Translations under genes and position numbers: made by a program
Assembly (NCBI GenBank): GCA_037718865.1
Contig: JBBJMP010000011.1
Location: forward strand, 62,001 to 126,000
Length of the DNA: 64,000 bases
Source: JADCRZ01 sp037718865
GTDB lineage: Bacteria > Bacteroidota > Bacteroidia > Chitinophagales > Chitinophagaceae
Direction of reading: 5' to 3'
Shown here: piece by piece, positions 17,533-26,981 of the stretch
Layout of the letters: each line of letters begins with the position of its first letter
Numbering within the stretch: position 1 is the first letter of the stretch
Notes under the pieces: model-generated
The model's input: the letters and a program-made list of their open reading frames with translations, nothing else
Databases searched by the model: none
Told to the model about the DNA's origin: nothing

Positions 17533-20500
17533 ATGACCTTTCAAAAAAATTCATGCCTGTATAAATTACTGCCGATAGCCGTTACATTTTTACTGGGCGC
17601 CCTTCATGCTTATACACAACTTCCCATTTCATCACACCGTATTATCATTATTGGAGATGCCGGGGGTTTGATCAATGGAAAAAGTATTGTGGCCGATGCT
17701 GCGGCTAATCACATTTCAAAAGACAACACAAATACGACCGTGATTTTTACCGGTGACAACCTCTATTCAAAAGGGCTGCCGGATGAAGAGGATGCAGATT
17801 ATAGCTATGGAACAGACGTACTTAAAAAACAGTTACTGGCCTTCAAAGATCACCAGGCCAAAGTATACATGATTCCCGGAAATCACGACTGGCAGGAAGG
17901 TGGCCCAAGGGGGTGGGAGTATGTGAAAAGGCAGGCTTCCTGGGCAGGGAAAATCAATCCTGATAAGATTTTCTTCCTGCCGCAGGACGGCTGCCCGGGT
18001 CCTGAAGAAGTTGTAATAAACGACAGCATCGTACTGATCATAATGGACAGCCAGTGGTGGTTGCACCCATACGCAAAGCCGGATGTAAACAGTGATTGTA
18101 TTTGCAAAACCGAAGACGAGATCTTATCAAAACTGCATGATATAGCTTACCGGAATAAAAACAAAAAGATTTTGTTTGCATCACACCATCCCTTTCGCAG
18201 TTATGGTATTCATGGGGGCTATCAAACATTCAGACAACACTTTTTTCCTTTTACCGACATGTCACGTAATGCCTATATACCTTTACCGGTGTTAGGGTCA
18301 ATTTATCCAATCGTTCGTGGCCAATTTGGAAATATACAGGATATTAGGCATCCCAGGTACAGCCACATGACCGGCGCAGTAGAGAAACGACTAGCCGTAG
18401 CAAAACAGGTCACCTATGTTTCAGGGCATGATCATAACCTGCAATTGATCAGGGCAAACGGCCGGAATTATATAGTAAGTGGCTCAGGCATAAAAACCAG
18501 CCGCGTAAGAAAGGGAAAGAACGCCTTGTATGCTTCGGATCATCTTGGCTTTGCCGAAATTGAATACCTCAACAATGGCACCGAGCGCATCAGCTTTTAT
18601 ACTGTTGCTAATGGGGTTACCAACCTTGCCTATTCGTACGATTTACCGCCGGTTAAAGAAACTGTTGACACGCCAATGTTAGCTGAGGCAACCATGATCA
18701 CTGCAGATAGTATCACCGTGGCTATTGCTCCCGCTTACGATAAACCGGGAGGTTTCCATCGTTTCCTGTTTGGCGATAATTACCGCAAGCTTTGGGCTAC
18801 ACCCGTCAGGATGAAGGTATTTAATCTTAAAAAAGAAAAGACGGGGCTAACCATCCTACAGAAAGGAGGAGGCCAGCAAACAAAATCCCTGCGGTTACAG
18901 GATACTAACGGTAAAGAATGGGTGCTGCGTTCGGTACAAAAAGACCCGGAAAAAGCCCTTCCTGAAAATTTGAGAAAAACAATTGCCCTTAAGATATTAC
19001 AGGATCAGATATCTGCCGCCCACCCTTATGCGCCGTTGTCGGTGCCGGCACTTGCTTCTGCCCTGGGCATTGCACATGCCCGCCCTGAAATCGTATATGT
19101 ACCGGATGACACAGCCCTTGGCATTTACCGGAATGATTTTGCGGGAACAGTGTGCTTGTTTGAAGAACGCGAGCCGGATGAAGCAGGAAATACGCTTAGC
19201 ACGTCTAAAGTGCTGGATAAATTAGAAGAAGACAATGATAACCGGGTAGACCAGAAAGCAGTGTTAAAAGCCAGGTTACTTGACCTGTTCATTGGCGATT
19301 GGGACCGCCATGAAGATCAATGGAGATGGATTAAACGGGAAGGAGACAAAGGGAACATATACTCTCCGGTTCCCAGGGACAGGGACCAGGTATTTTTTAT
19401 CAATACCGGTTTGATTCCGAGGATGGCCTCGCGAAAGTGGATACAGCCTAAATTCCAGGGATTTAGTCAAAACATCAGGGATGTAAACGGCTTTATGTTT
19501 AACGCCCGTTATTTTGACCGCCTGTTTTTACACCAGTTGTCAGAAGCGGATTGGAAGGAAGTTATTAAGGCATTTCTCGGAGACCTTAGCGACGACCTTA
19601 TTAAAAGGTCAGTATTAAAACTACCTGATACTATTTATGCCTTGTCCGGCAGTGAAATCACCCGCATCTTACTGGAACGTAGAAAGATCATAGAAAAGGA
19701 AGCACTAAAGTATTACCGCTTTCTTTCAAAAACGGTAGATATACCCGGGTCTGACAAAAAGGAAGTTTTCGAAATAAACGATGCTGACGGGCAGGTAAAC
19801 ATATCCATTTTCAAGGCGTCAAAAGAAGAAGCGAAAGGCAGGCTGCTATTTCAGCGGAAATTTGAGCCCGGCATCACCCGTGAGATCAGGCTGTACGGAC
19901 GCGGAGAAGAAGATGTATTCACCGTAAAGGGACATAGATCTCCCATCCGGATCAGAATGATCGGCGGTGGTAGTAACGATAGCTTTTATGTCGACGGGAG
20001 TGCTTCCGGCAGGCGACACCGGTTGATTTATGACAGATCAGACAAACAAGACATATTTCCCGACCGCTCTCTGGCAAAGTTGATCGTTTCAACGGATAAA
20101 TCGGTGAATGAATATAACGCCCGGAATTTCCGTTACGACAAGCTGATGCCCAAATTTACAGCCGGGTTAAACCTGGACGACGGACTGGTATTGGGACTAG
20201 GGTTTCAATATACAAAACATGGTTTCCGAAAGGATCCGTATGCGGCAAAGCATGACCTCATGGTCGGCCATGCACTTGCTACCAGGGCCTCATTTATACA
20301 TTATTCGGGCGATTTTATAAAGTTGTTAGGCAGCAATGATGTGAACATCGTCATTAACGCCAGGGCTCCCGACAATACAAACAATTTTTTTGGCGCCGGA
20401 AATGAAACGACATTTTTGAAACAGGGTAAAACGCCTATCCAATTTTACCGAACGCGGTATAACCTTACGGATACCAGGATAAAATTACAAAGAAGCCTGA

Positions 20501-21189
20501 CTTCATATTTAAAGATATCCGGAGGTATCATGGCACAATTCTTTTCCATGGATTCAGCGGATAACAGGGGCCGGTTCATCAACATTTATAAAACCGAAAC
20601 CGGTGAACAGGACCTGTTCTCTAAACGGACTTTTGCGGGCATAGTGACAGGTGTGACTATAGACACCCGTAATAATCTGATGATGCCGGGCCGCGGAATA
20701 TACTGGAACACCACTATAACGGGAATGCACCAGCTAAATAAGAAAAACAGCTTTGGCCAGCTTTTATCGGAAATGAGCGTTTTCACGAGCTTTGCGGTAT
20801 ACCCCGGCTTGATCATCGCTAATCGCCTGGGTGCGGGATTAAGCATCGGCCATCCACAGTTTTATCAGTTGTTTGTGCTGGGTGGCACCAGAAATCTGCG
20901 CGGTTTCCGCAATGAAAGATTTTCAGGCAAATCAATGGCATACCATAATCTCGAGATCAGGGTCAAATTGTTTGACTTTAATTCGTTTCTTTTCCCGGCT
21001 TCTGTAGGATTGACCGGGTTTAATGATGTTGGCCGGGTATGGATGACCGACAGGCCATCAAAGGTGTGGCACCATGGTTACGGAGGAGGATTATATATCG
21101 TGCCTGCAGAGTTGATCCTGATAAATGCCCTGGCAGGGTTTTCAAAAGAAGGCGTATTACCACATATCTCTTTGGGATTTAGATTTTAA
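17533..21189 (+). CDS. Metallophosphoesterase fused to Omp85/BamA-type barrel
   Basis: 1218 residues from ATG 17533. An in-frame TTG at 17509 adds eight residues, but the ATG gives a cleaner signal peptide (ending HAYTQ). The calcineurin-like phosphoesterase domain has GDAGG near 41, GDN near 75, GNHDW near 116, SHHP near 216 and GHDHN near 298. A middle region contains VLRSVQK (464-470), GDWDRHEDQW (588-597) and RDRDQ (615-619), which resembles the lysine, catalytic-loop and metal-binding positions of HipA/FAM20-type kinases. From about residue 880 to the end there is an outer-membrane beta-barrel with the Omp85-type RGF at 1123-1125. The protein would put a phosphoesterase in the periplasm or on the surface, tethered to a barrel. 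The middle-domain call is inference. Confidence 0.85.
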   Translation: MTFQKNSCLYKLLPIAVTFLLGALHAYTQLPISSHRIIIIGDAGGLINGKSIVADAAANHISKDNTNTTVIFTGDNLYSKGLPDEEDADYSYGTDVLKKQLLAFKDHQAKVYMIPGNHDWQEGGPRGWEYVKRQASWAGKINPDKIFFLPQDGCPGPEEVVINDSIVLIIMDSQWWLHPYAKPDVNSDCICKTEDEILSKLHDIAYRNKNKKILFASHHPFRSYGIHGGYQTFRQHFFPFTDMSRNAYIPLPVLGSIYPIVRGQFGNIQDIRHPRYSHMTGAVEKRLAVAKQVTYVSGHDHNLQLIRANGRNYIVSGSGIKTSRVRKGKNALYASDHLGFAEIEYLNNGTERISFYTVANGVTNLAYSYDLPPVKETVDTPMLAEATMITADSITVAIAPAYDKPGGFHRFLFGDNYRKLWATPVRMKVFNLKKEKTGLTILQKGGGQQTKSLRLQDTNGKEWVLRSVQKDPEKALPENLRKTIALKILQDQISAAHPYAPLSVPALASALGIAHARPEIVYVPDDTALGIYRNDFAGTVCLFEEREPDEAGNTLSTSKVLDKLEEDNDNRVDQKAVLKARLLDLFIGDWDRHEDQWRWIKREGDKGNIYSPVPRDRDQVFFINTGLIPRMASRKWIQPKFQGFSQNIRDVNGFMFNARYFDRLFLHQLSEADWKEVIKAFLGDLSDDLIKRSVLKLPDTIYALSGSEITRILLERRKIIEKEALKYYRFLSKTVDIPGSDKKEVFEINDADGQVNISIFKASKEEAKGRLLFQRKFEPGITREIRLYGRGEEDVFTVKGHRSPIRIRMIGGGSNDSFYVDGSASGRRHRLIYDRSDKQDIFPDRSLAKLIVSTDKSVNEYNARNFRYDKLMPKFTAGLNLDDGLVLGLGFQYTKHGFRKDPYAAKHDLMVGHALATRASFIHYSGDFIKLLGSNDVNIVINARAPDNTNNFFGAGNETTFLKQGKTPIQFYRTRYNLTDTRIKLQRSLTSYLKISGGIMAQFFSMDSADNRGRFINIYKTETGEQDLFSKRTFAGIVTGVTIDTRNNLMMPGRGIYWNTTITGMHQLNKKNSFGQLLSEMSVFTSFAVYPGLIIANRLGAGLSIGHPQFYQLFVLGGTRNLRGFRNERFSGKSMAYHNLEIRVKLFDFNSFLFPASVGLTGFNDVGRVWMTDRPSKVWHHGYGGGLYIVPAELILINALAGFSKEGVLPHISLGFRF

Positions 21190-21213
21190 GGTGGGCCTCA
21201 ACAATGGCTAATA

Positions 21214-21252
21214 GCGAGAAGTTCGGCGTTCAGCGTTCGGAGTTCAAAGTTG
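21214..21252. repeat. GTTCGG/GTTCAAAGTT-type intergenic repeat
   Basis: Six- to seven-base words of the form AGTTCGGCGTTCAGCGTTCG and GAGTTCAAAGTT run through the gap between the barrel fusion gene and the convergent DUF922 gene. The same word family occurs at 30757-30842, 35008-35050 and 43205-43322. Confidence 0.5.
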
Positions 21253-21259
21253 CTACTGG

Positions 21260-21844
21260 TTATGAAGAACGGTTCGCCTTTTCCAGCCTGTTGGCAATCT
21301 TTCGTTTCCATATTGCCTGCATATCTTTGTTGCGCATATGATCTGTTTCTGCATCGTACCTGAGCTGTAATGAATCATAAAACCGGTTCATCGATCTGAA
21401 AAGCGAATCTATCTGGGTCTTATAGTTTTCTTTGTTGAAACAAGTTGCCAATACGGTTCGTTTTAATTGGATAGCAAAAATTTCCTGGATGTCAAAATGA
21501 CCCTGTTCATGGCTTAATAATTCCTCTAGCTGTTCAAACCGTTTTGCCCTGTTCAGTTTCATCCATGATTTCTCGCTGACCACTGCTTTTGTATCACAGG
21601 TAAGTTTGACCGTCCCCGGAGTTGTGCAATTCACCGGATTATAATAGGCAAAAGATATTCTAACATAGGTCCTGGCCAGGTAATTTGAGCTTTCGTCCGG
21701 CACACCTTTAAAATCTGACGGACCGAGTTTTTTTCTTTGGGAACTTTCGGTTTGTGCGTTCGCCTGCAATAAAATAAGTAATAATAATGGTGTGATTATC
21801 CAATCAACCCTTTTGTCAAAGATCTGCCAGCCTCTGTTAGTCAA
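21260..21844 (-). CDS. DUF922-like putative secreted Zn protease
   Basis: 194 residues. A leader with hydrophobic stretch LLLLILLQANAQ (about 19-31) predicts export. The key motif is LLSHEQGHFDIQE near residue 108, an HExxH-like metal site of the DUF922 type, preceded by the family-like opening KLGPSDFKG. The start is a TTG at 21844 whose last two bases lie in the stop of the upstream gene (TTGA overlap), so the two genes are translationally coupled. No ATG is near enough to keep the leader. Function unknown; the family is predicted to be metal-dependent peptidases. Confidence 0.7.
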   Translation of the reverse strand: MTNRGWQIFDKRVDWIITPLLLLILLQANAQTESSQRKKLGPSDFKGVPDESSNYLARTYVRISFAYYNPVNCTTPGTVKLTCDTKAVVSEKSWMKLNRAKRFEQLEELLSHEQGHFDIQEIFAIQLKRTVLATCFNKENYKTQIDSLFRSMNRFYDSLQLRYDAETDHMRNKDMQAIWKRKIANRLEKANRSS

Positions 21845-22326
21845 TTCATGATATTTTTCTGCAACTCGGAAAATCTATCATCGAATCTGCTTAAGCATTC
21901 TATGGCAGGAGCCTTCAGGTTAGCATGCCCCATGGTGACATATTGTTTAAGGGTATTGCCCACGAAAAAAAATACCGCTCCGCGTTTTACACGGTCGTCA
22001 GATAAGGTATTATCTTCTGATTCGTAGATTTCCATACAGATCAGTCTTTCTTTATGTAGATAATACACTTCAAGGAATTCAGTCAGATTGATAATATAGC
22101 GCAATTGGAAAATAACGACTTTCCCTTCATTAAGGGTATAGTGCCAGGTTTCCTTAATGACCTTATCGTTCTTCAGATATTTGTTCAGGTGAAAGGTTCG
22201 CTGCGATTTGTTTGACAGACTATCTGATTTTGCAACAATAAAATCGATGTTAGATCGCCAGTCATACGCTTTTTGTCCAACTGCGTTATATGAAATTAGC
22301 ATACTGGCTAGGAAGCAATATTTCAT
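21841..22326 (-). CDS. Exported protein of unknown function
   Basis: 161 residues from ATG 22326 (MKYCFLASML), giving a signal peptide that ends YNAVGQ. Upstream in-frame TTG 22362 overlaps a TAATTTTG promoter-like box and is unlikely to be used. ATG 22353 is possible, with an almost leaderless mRNA. The mature part has strand-like segments (EGKVVIFQLRYI, EVYYLHKERLICMEIYE) and no motif I recognise. It is coupled by stop-start overlap to the DUF922 gene, so the two proteins probably act together in the periplasm. Confidence 0.6.
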   Translation of the reverse strand: MKYCFLASMLISYNAVGQKAYDWRSNIDFIVAKSDSLSNKSQRTFHLNKYLKNDKVIKETWHYTLNEGKVVIFQLRYIINLTEFLEVYYLHKERLICMEIYESEDNTLSDDRVKRGAVFFFVGNTLKQYVTMGHANLKAPAIECLSRFDDRFSELQKNIMN

Positions 22327-22359
22327 CAAAAACAGGCTTCTTCGGGATGTCATGGCAGG

Positions 22360-22367
22360 CAAAATTA
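22360..22367 (-). promoter_or_regulatory. Bacteroidota-type -7 box TAATTTTG
   Basis: TAATTTTG matches the TAnnTTTG -7 consensus of Bacteroidota and lies just upstream of the exported-protein gene. A second TAATTTTG on the same strand lies about 50 bases further upstream. No clear -33 TTTG at the usual distance. Confidence 0.35.
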
Positions 22368-22493
22368 CAGTAAAAGGTGATAGAACCGGCTCAATAACCT
22401 TTGCAGGAGCAAAATTACGGAAAAAATTTCACCAACCACTGCTTAGAGGGGTAAAGGGCATTTTTTCTAAGAACGAAAAAAACACGGTTATCA

Positions 22494-23072
22494 TCATACC
22501 AAATGTTTCAATTGGGCGTAAAATAACAGCATGATGGTTTTGCCATCCTTAATTTTCCCTTCATGTATCATGTTAATAGCCGATTCCAGCGGGATCTCCA
22601 TCACCTCGATATCTTCTTCATCATGTGCAAGCCCGCCTCCGTCGGCTACCTTCATTTCCTTTGAATACTCAGCTACAAAAAAATACAGGATTTCGGTAAC
22701 CGAACCCGGCGACATGTAAGCTTCAAATATTTTTTGAACTTGTAAGATCTGGTACCCCGTTTCCTCTTCTGTTTCCCTTTTGATGCAATCCTCCGCATTG
22801 TCCAGGTCAAGCAATCCGGCACAGGCTTCTATCAGCATGCCTGTTTCGTTGCCATTGATAAAGGTCGGCAACCTGAATTGCCGGGTAAGTATTACGGATC
22901 TTTGTTCCCTGTTATACAAAAGGATCGTAGCTCCGTTCCCCCTGTCGTATGCTTCGCGACTTTGTGTTTGCCAGCTGCCATCTTTCTTTAAATAATCATA
23001 AGTTACTTTCTTAAGGGTATGCCAATTGTGGCAAAGAATCTCGGTTTTTTGAATACGTACGTTATCATTCAT
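22494..23072 (-). CDS. nudK: NUDIX hydrolase, GDP-mannose pyrophosphatase NudK
   Basis: 192 residues, the length of the NudK family. The Nudix box is visible as GLLDLDNAEDCIKRETEEETGY-like sequence around residues 86-107 (G, E, then RE..EE.G). Family-specific stretches YDRGNGATILLYN, YMSPGSVTE and DGKTIMLL match the GDP-mannose hydrolase group, which cleaves GDP-mannose to GMP and mannose 1-phosphate in the cytoplasm. Start ATG at 23072. It lies upstream of the exported-protein/DUF922 pair on the same strand but is separated from it by about 130 bases holding promoter-like boxes, so it is probably a separate unit. Confidence 0.88.
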   Translation of the reverse strand: MNDNVRIQKTEILCHNWHTLKKVTYDYLKKDGSWQTQSREAYDRGNGATILLYNREQRSVILTRQFRLPTFINGNETGMLIEACAGLLDLDNAEDCIKRETEEETGYQILQVQKIFEAYMSPGSVTEILYFFVAEYSKEMKVADGGGLAHDEEDIEVMEIPLESAINMIHEGKIKDGKTIMLLFYAQLKHLV

Positions 23073-23435
23073 CTAAAAATCAATTTTGATGCATAGGCAA
23101 TTGTTGGACAAAATACCGAATTAAATCTTTTTGAATCGTTTGGCAATGGAAGGGGAGGAGAGAAGTTAGGAGGTGCGCGTGATCTCTTAGATCGCAAGGA
23201 CCACCATAAAAATGATAAATAGCACTAATTCGATAAGCAGGTGCTTTAAGCTTATTTGTAATTCTTTTTCCATAGGACAAATGTACCGCGGCTCAACTGT
23301 CAACACAATACCACTTAAGTAGTATCTATGATATCGCCATGCGTTTAACCGTTTGAGATATTTTCATTAAAACGGTTATAGCAAAGAAATATTATAATAA
23401 TTCGCAGATCCGCACATTTGCACATCCGCACATCA
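23073..23435. other. Intergenic region with GCACATCCGCACAT words
   Basis: 363 bases without a convincing gene. The last 35 bases (23401-23435) carry the repeated word CACATCCGCACAT and its relatives, the same family as at 27997-28155. The rest shows no structure I can name; a 66-codon frame at 23080-23280 has no protein-like features. Confidence 0.45.
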
Positions 23436-24650
23436 TTACACCACTCTCTCCATGATCTTGCCTGATTGCTTGTTCTTGATAATTACTTTTCGGGCTCCAT
23501 AATGGGTCATCTCTTCCTTTACCAGGTAGTGGTCCTGATCAAACTCAATGAGGTGACTGTCTTTGGTTACTCCCTCTCTGCCCCTCCATATATCCAGTTG
23601 CACCGGCTCCCAAAGTTTTGATTTGGCCGACCGGTAAGCCGCGTCCAATACGGCATTAACCACATAACCGTCGTAAAAAGTTTCGCGCGGCTGCCTACCC
23701 TGCTCCAAGGCATTAAACATATCGGTAAACATGTGATTGTAACCCAATTCATTCAATTCGTCCCCGACCGGAAACAGCCATCCCGTATTACTTTCTGCCT
23801 TTTCCGCTACATAGTCGGCACCCTTTCCCGTGGTAAACATCTCAAGGCCCGTACGTAAAAAACTGTTTACCCAGATCGTTCCTTCAGTACCCATCACCTC
23901 GTCCCTGAGATCCAATCCGCCACGAAAAGTCCAGCTCACTTCAAACTGACCAATGGCGCCGTTCTCATACTTTACCAGTCCGATAGCATGGTCTTCGGCT
24001 TCAATGGGTTTCACCTGGGTATCGGCCCAGCACATGACCTCTACCGGTCTTATATCTTTGCCAATGTAAGTCCTGGTAATTTCCACGCAATGACATCCCA
24101 GGTCAAGGATACAACCTCCGCCAGCCTGTTCAAGGTCCCAGAACCAATCACTATGAGGACCTGGATGTGTTTCTCTGGACTTTGCCCAAAGTATCCTTCC
24201 CAGGGCCCCGTTCTTTACACTTTCGTAAGCCTTTAGAAATTTCGGTGTATATACCAGGTCTTCTAAGTATCCGTTAAAGATGCCTGCAGTTTCCACCGCT
24301 TCCAGCATACGCTTGGCCTCCGCAGCATTCCGCCCAAGCGGTTTAGTGGTCATCACCGCTTTCTTATGCTTGCAGCACAGCATGACCGCCTCCTCATGTA
24401 TGTTGTTGGGAAGTGAAATGCAGACTATATCGACATCGGGATGTGCAATGGCCTCTTCCATATTAATAGTATGTACGCCTACCTGGTAATCATTTGCAAA
24501 CTTTCGGGCGCTCTCTGCCCTGCGCGAATAGATGGTTACGATTTTGTCTTTACTCCGCTGGCCCTGCAGTGAATCTGCATAAAACCGGCCGATAAATCCG
24601 GAGCCTAACATGGCAATTCGTTTCATTTGATTTTTTTTTATGGTGATCAT
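23436..24650 (-). CDS. Gfo/Idh/MocA-family NAD(P)-dependent oxidoreductase
   Basis: 404 residues. The Rossmann fold opens with AMLGSGFIGRFYADSL. The family's mid-domain pattern TTKPLGRNAAEAKRML follows near 100, then a C-terminal domain with LEQAGGGCILDLGCHCVEI, whose Asp and His are near the active site. Members oxidise or reduce sugars, inositols and related compounds. The gene follows the nucleoside MFS gene with no gap (TAA then ATG), so both are one operon, which suggests a job in uptake and conversion of a sugar or nucleoside. An alternative start is ATG 24626 (MKRIAMLG), which begins exactly at the Rossmann strand. Substrate unknown. Confidence 0.88.
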   Translation of the reverse strand: MITIKKNQMKRIAMLGSGFIGRFYADSLQGQRSKDKIVTIYSRRAESARKFANDYQVGVHTINMEEAIAHPDVDIVCISLPNNIHEEAVMLCCKHKKAVMTTKPLGRNAAEAKRMLEAVETAGIFNGYLEDLVYTPKFLKAYESVKNGALGRILWAKSRETHPGPHSDWFWDLEQAGGGCILDLGCHCVEITRTYIGKDIRPVEVMCWADTQVKPIEAEDHAIGLVKYENGAIGQFEVSWTFRGGLDLRDEVMGTEGTIWVNSFLRTGLEMFTTGKGADYVAEKAESNTGWLFPVGDELNELGYNHMFTDMFNALEQGRQPRETFYDGYVVNAVLDAAYRSAKSKLWEPVQLDIWRGREGVTKDSHLIEFDQDHYLVKEEMTHYGARKVIIKNKQSGKIMERVV

Positions 24651-25883
24651 TTATACCAGTTCAACAGGTGGTTCTTCCTCAACGGTGGATTTACTGTTAT
24701 CCTTAAAAAACAACAGGAACAGGATCAGTACTGCTATCGCTATGCCTGCAGGTACCATCCATATACTCTTCCAGTCATGGCCCTCAGGTGTTTTATAATA
24801 TTCCGTAACCAGTCCGGCAATCCAGAAGCCGATAAGCATTCCAATTCCGTAGGTAGCCAGTGTGATTAATCCCTGTGCAGAGGACCTGATCCTTTCACCG
24901 GCCTGTTTATTCGTATAGATTTGTCCTGTTACGAAAAAGAAATCATAACAGATGCCGTGTAATATGATGCCCAGGTAGAGAAAAGATAAGGTGGCGCCGG
25001 CACTGTCACCAAAGCCAAATAGAAAGTAGCGCAGCGCCCAGGCAAGCATTCCGACCAACAACATGTATTTGACACCTAACCGCCTGAAGAAGAATGGTAT
25101 CAGCAACATGAATACTATCTCAGATACTTGTCCGAGGGTCATTTTTCCGGCAGCTTTGGTAAAATTGATTTCATTGAGGAATTTATTGGCTTCCTGGTAA
25201 TAAAAAGCCAGGGGTATACAGATCAGCATGGATGCTATGAAAAAAATTAGAAAGTTCCTGTTTTTTAATAACCCTAATGCCTCAAGGCCGATAATATCGC
25301 CAAAGGATACTTTTTTGCCAGCGGATGCCGGAGGAGTATCCGGTAAAAAAAAACTGAATAAGCCAAGCACCAAAGAAGCGATTGCAGCTAACCGGAATGT
25401 GTTCACCAGTGAATCCGACTGTTCCCATGCCAGCCAGCTGATGACCAGTCCGGCAACGATCCATCCGATGGTTCCAAAAACCCGTAAAGAGGCAAATTGT
25501 TTTTCCGGATTGGTGAGTTGTTTGAAAGAAACAGCATTTACCAGGGCAAGCGTGGGCATATACATGATCATATAGGCAAGGATCAGGGGGTAAAAACCTT
25601 GAAAATCCATTTGCCGGGAAATGAGGTATAAGATACCGGCGCCTGCAATATGGAGTACGCCCAGAATTTTCTGGGCTGAAAAAAAACGGTCCGCAATCAG
25701 TCCGATAATAAAGGGAGCAATGATAGCACCCAGAGATTGTGTACCATAGGCAAGTGCATTTTGAGTATCGGATGCTTGCAACGACTTGCTTAAGTAGGTT
25801 CCCATAGTCACGTACCATGCACCCCATACAAAAAACTCCAGGAACATCATGGCAGACAGACTAAAACGGGTGGCTGATTGCAT
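24651..25883 (-). CDS. Nucleoside permease NupG-like MFS transporter
   Basis: 410 residues with twelve hydrophobic segments. The opening MMFLEFFVWGAWYVTMGTYL, the IGLIADRFFSAQKIL loop and ASLRVFGTIGWIVAGL are typical of the nucleoside:H+ symporter (NupG/XapB) branch of the major facilitator superfamily. It would import nucleosides or a related solute through the inner membrane. It is first in a two-gene operon with the Gfo/Idh/MocA oxidoreductase, which raises the chance that the true cargo is a sugar derivative. The ISKra4-like element lies 77 bases upstream of the start codon and may affect its promoter. Confidence 0.85.
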   Translation of the reverse strand: MQSATRFSLSAMMFLEFFVWGAWYVTMGTYLSKSLQASDTQNALAYGTQSLGAIIAPFIIGLIADRFFSAQKILGVLHIAGAGILYLISRQMDFQGFYPLILAYMIMYMPTLALVNAVSFKQLTNPEKQFASLRVFGTIGWIVAGLVISWLAWEQSDSLVNTFRLAAIASLVLGLFSFFLPDTPPASAGKKVSFGDIIGLEALGLLKNRNFLIFFIASMLICIPLAFYYQEANKFLNEINFTKAAGKMTLGQVSEIVFMLLIPFFFRRLGVKYMLLVGMLAWALRYFLFGFGDSAGATLSFLYLGIILHGICYDFFFVTGQIYTNKQAGERIRSSAQGLITLATYGIGMLIGFWIAGLVTEYYKTPEGHDWKSIWMVPAGIAIAVLILFLLFFKDNSKSTVEEEPPVELV

Positions 25884-25988
25884 ATATGGCAGTCATTTTG
25901 GTGCAGAAAAGAATGAAAAATACGAAATAACTAATTAAATCAATCGGGTAGAATAATGTTGGGTGCATTTAAAATTGTCGCTATCCGT

Positions 25989-26981
25989 TTAAGCGGCCTC
26001 TTTAATCAATTCTACTACTTTCCCCCACTGTTTATTCATTGATAACACTCTTAGATTTAGCATATTTTGAGCGCCGTTGTTAGTCCATCTTTGCCCCGAT
26101 TGTTTCATCCGCTTTTGCACTACTGTTCTGTGTGCTGATTCTATTGCACCCGACCCTATTATACCGGCACCTGTATTTTTATAGCATTGGTAATCCATTC
26201 TATAAGCATTGCTGGTATAATAATTAATCAGTGATAGTGCGTCCCGGCTTTCACTATCTTTTCGTTTTATGTTTTTGATAACCGCTGTCACTTTACTTTG
26301 TAATAACAGTTCTTTTTGTTTTTCTGTCCATTTTTTCAGCTTCGCTTCATCAGTAAAAATAGTATTGGCAAATTGATGCAGGTGTTCACAAACATGATAA
26401 TAGTCCAGTATGGATACGGCTAGCGGATAGGCATCTTCTATCCAGTTTTTTATCCATGTTCCCCCATCAGCAATAAATACCAATCGCTTCCCCAATCTGC
26501 CATACGACTCTATTAACGTATCCATATGGCTGGTAAAATCCTTATGGTTTCCCAGGTGGGCTACGTATTGTGAATGCCTTATCCAGCTTGAGTTCCCGTT
26601 AGGGTCAATGCAAGAGTCGCTCGTAAACATCCTGCCCACTTTTACTTCCTTCCAACCTTCATCCCGGGTTAACAGCATAGAGCCGTCTGCTTCCACATAC
26701 AACACTTCGCCTTTCTTTACCGGTTCTAACGACCGGCAAACATTTACTTCCTTTTCAGCTAACTTGCCGTAGCAATCTGTTACCAGATAAACCTGGGAGG
26801 TACTCACTTGTATATCTATAAATTTTTCCAGCACCTCATTGCATCTTTGATAACAATCCATCTGGCCAGCATACACCAATAGTTCCTGCAAATGAGGACT
26901 TATTTGAAAACCATTCGCACCATTACTAAAACTATGGGTTTTATTTATACTGACTTTCCCAAATTTGGTGAGTGTTTTTTT
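25989..26981 (-). CDS. ISKra4-like transposase, catalytic part (orfB, made by -1 frameshift)
   Basis: The frame is open from the A9 run (26975-26983) to the stop at 25989, about 330 codons. The first usable start codon would be TTG 26891, but the protein family begins earlier, and the in-frame stretch NGFQISPHLQELLVYAGQ upstream looks like authentic transposase. Expression is therefore best explained by -1 slippage from orfA on the A run. Motifs typical of the family are VEADGSMLLT, ADGGTWIKNWI, LDYYHVCEHLHQFA, then GSGAIESAHRTVVQKRMKQSGQRW near the end. These fit a DDE/RNase H-like fold with ADG and DYYH holding acidic residues. Acts on the element's own ends. Confidence 0.85.
   Translation of the reverse strand, partial: KKTLTKFGKVSINKTHSFSNGANGFQISPHLQELLVYAGQMDCYQRCNEVLEKFIDIQVSTSQVYLVTDCYGKLAEKEVNVCRSLEPVKKGEVLYVEADGSMLLTRDEGWKEVKVGRMFTSDSCIDPNGNSSWIRHSQYVAHLGNHKDFTSHMDTLIESYGRLGKRLVFIADGGTWIKNWIEDAYPLAVSILDYYHVCEHLHQFANTIFTDEAKLKKWTEKQKELLLQSKVTAVIKNIKRKDSESRDALSLINYYTSNAYRMDYQCYKNTGAGIIGSGAIESAHRTVVQKRMKQSGQRWTNNGAQNMLNLRVLSMNKQWGKVVELIKEAA

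Noticed and set aside
23080..23280. 66-codon minus-strand frame
   Set aside because: No protein-like pattern, no neighbour link, and it sits in a repeat-bearing gap.
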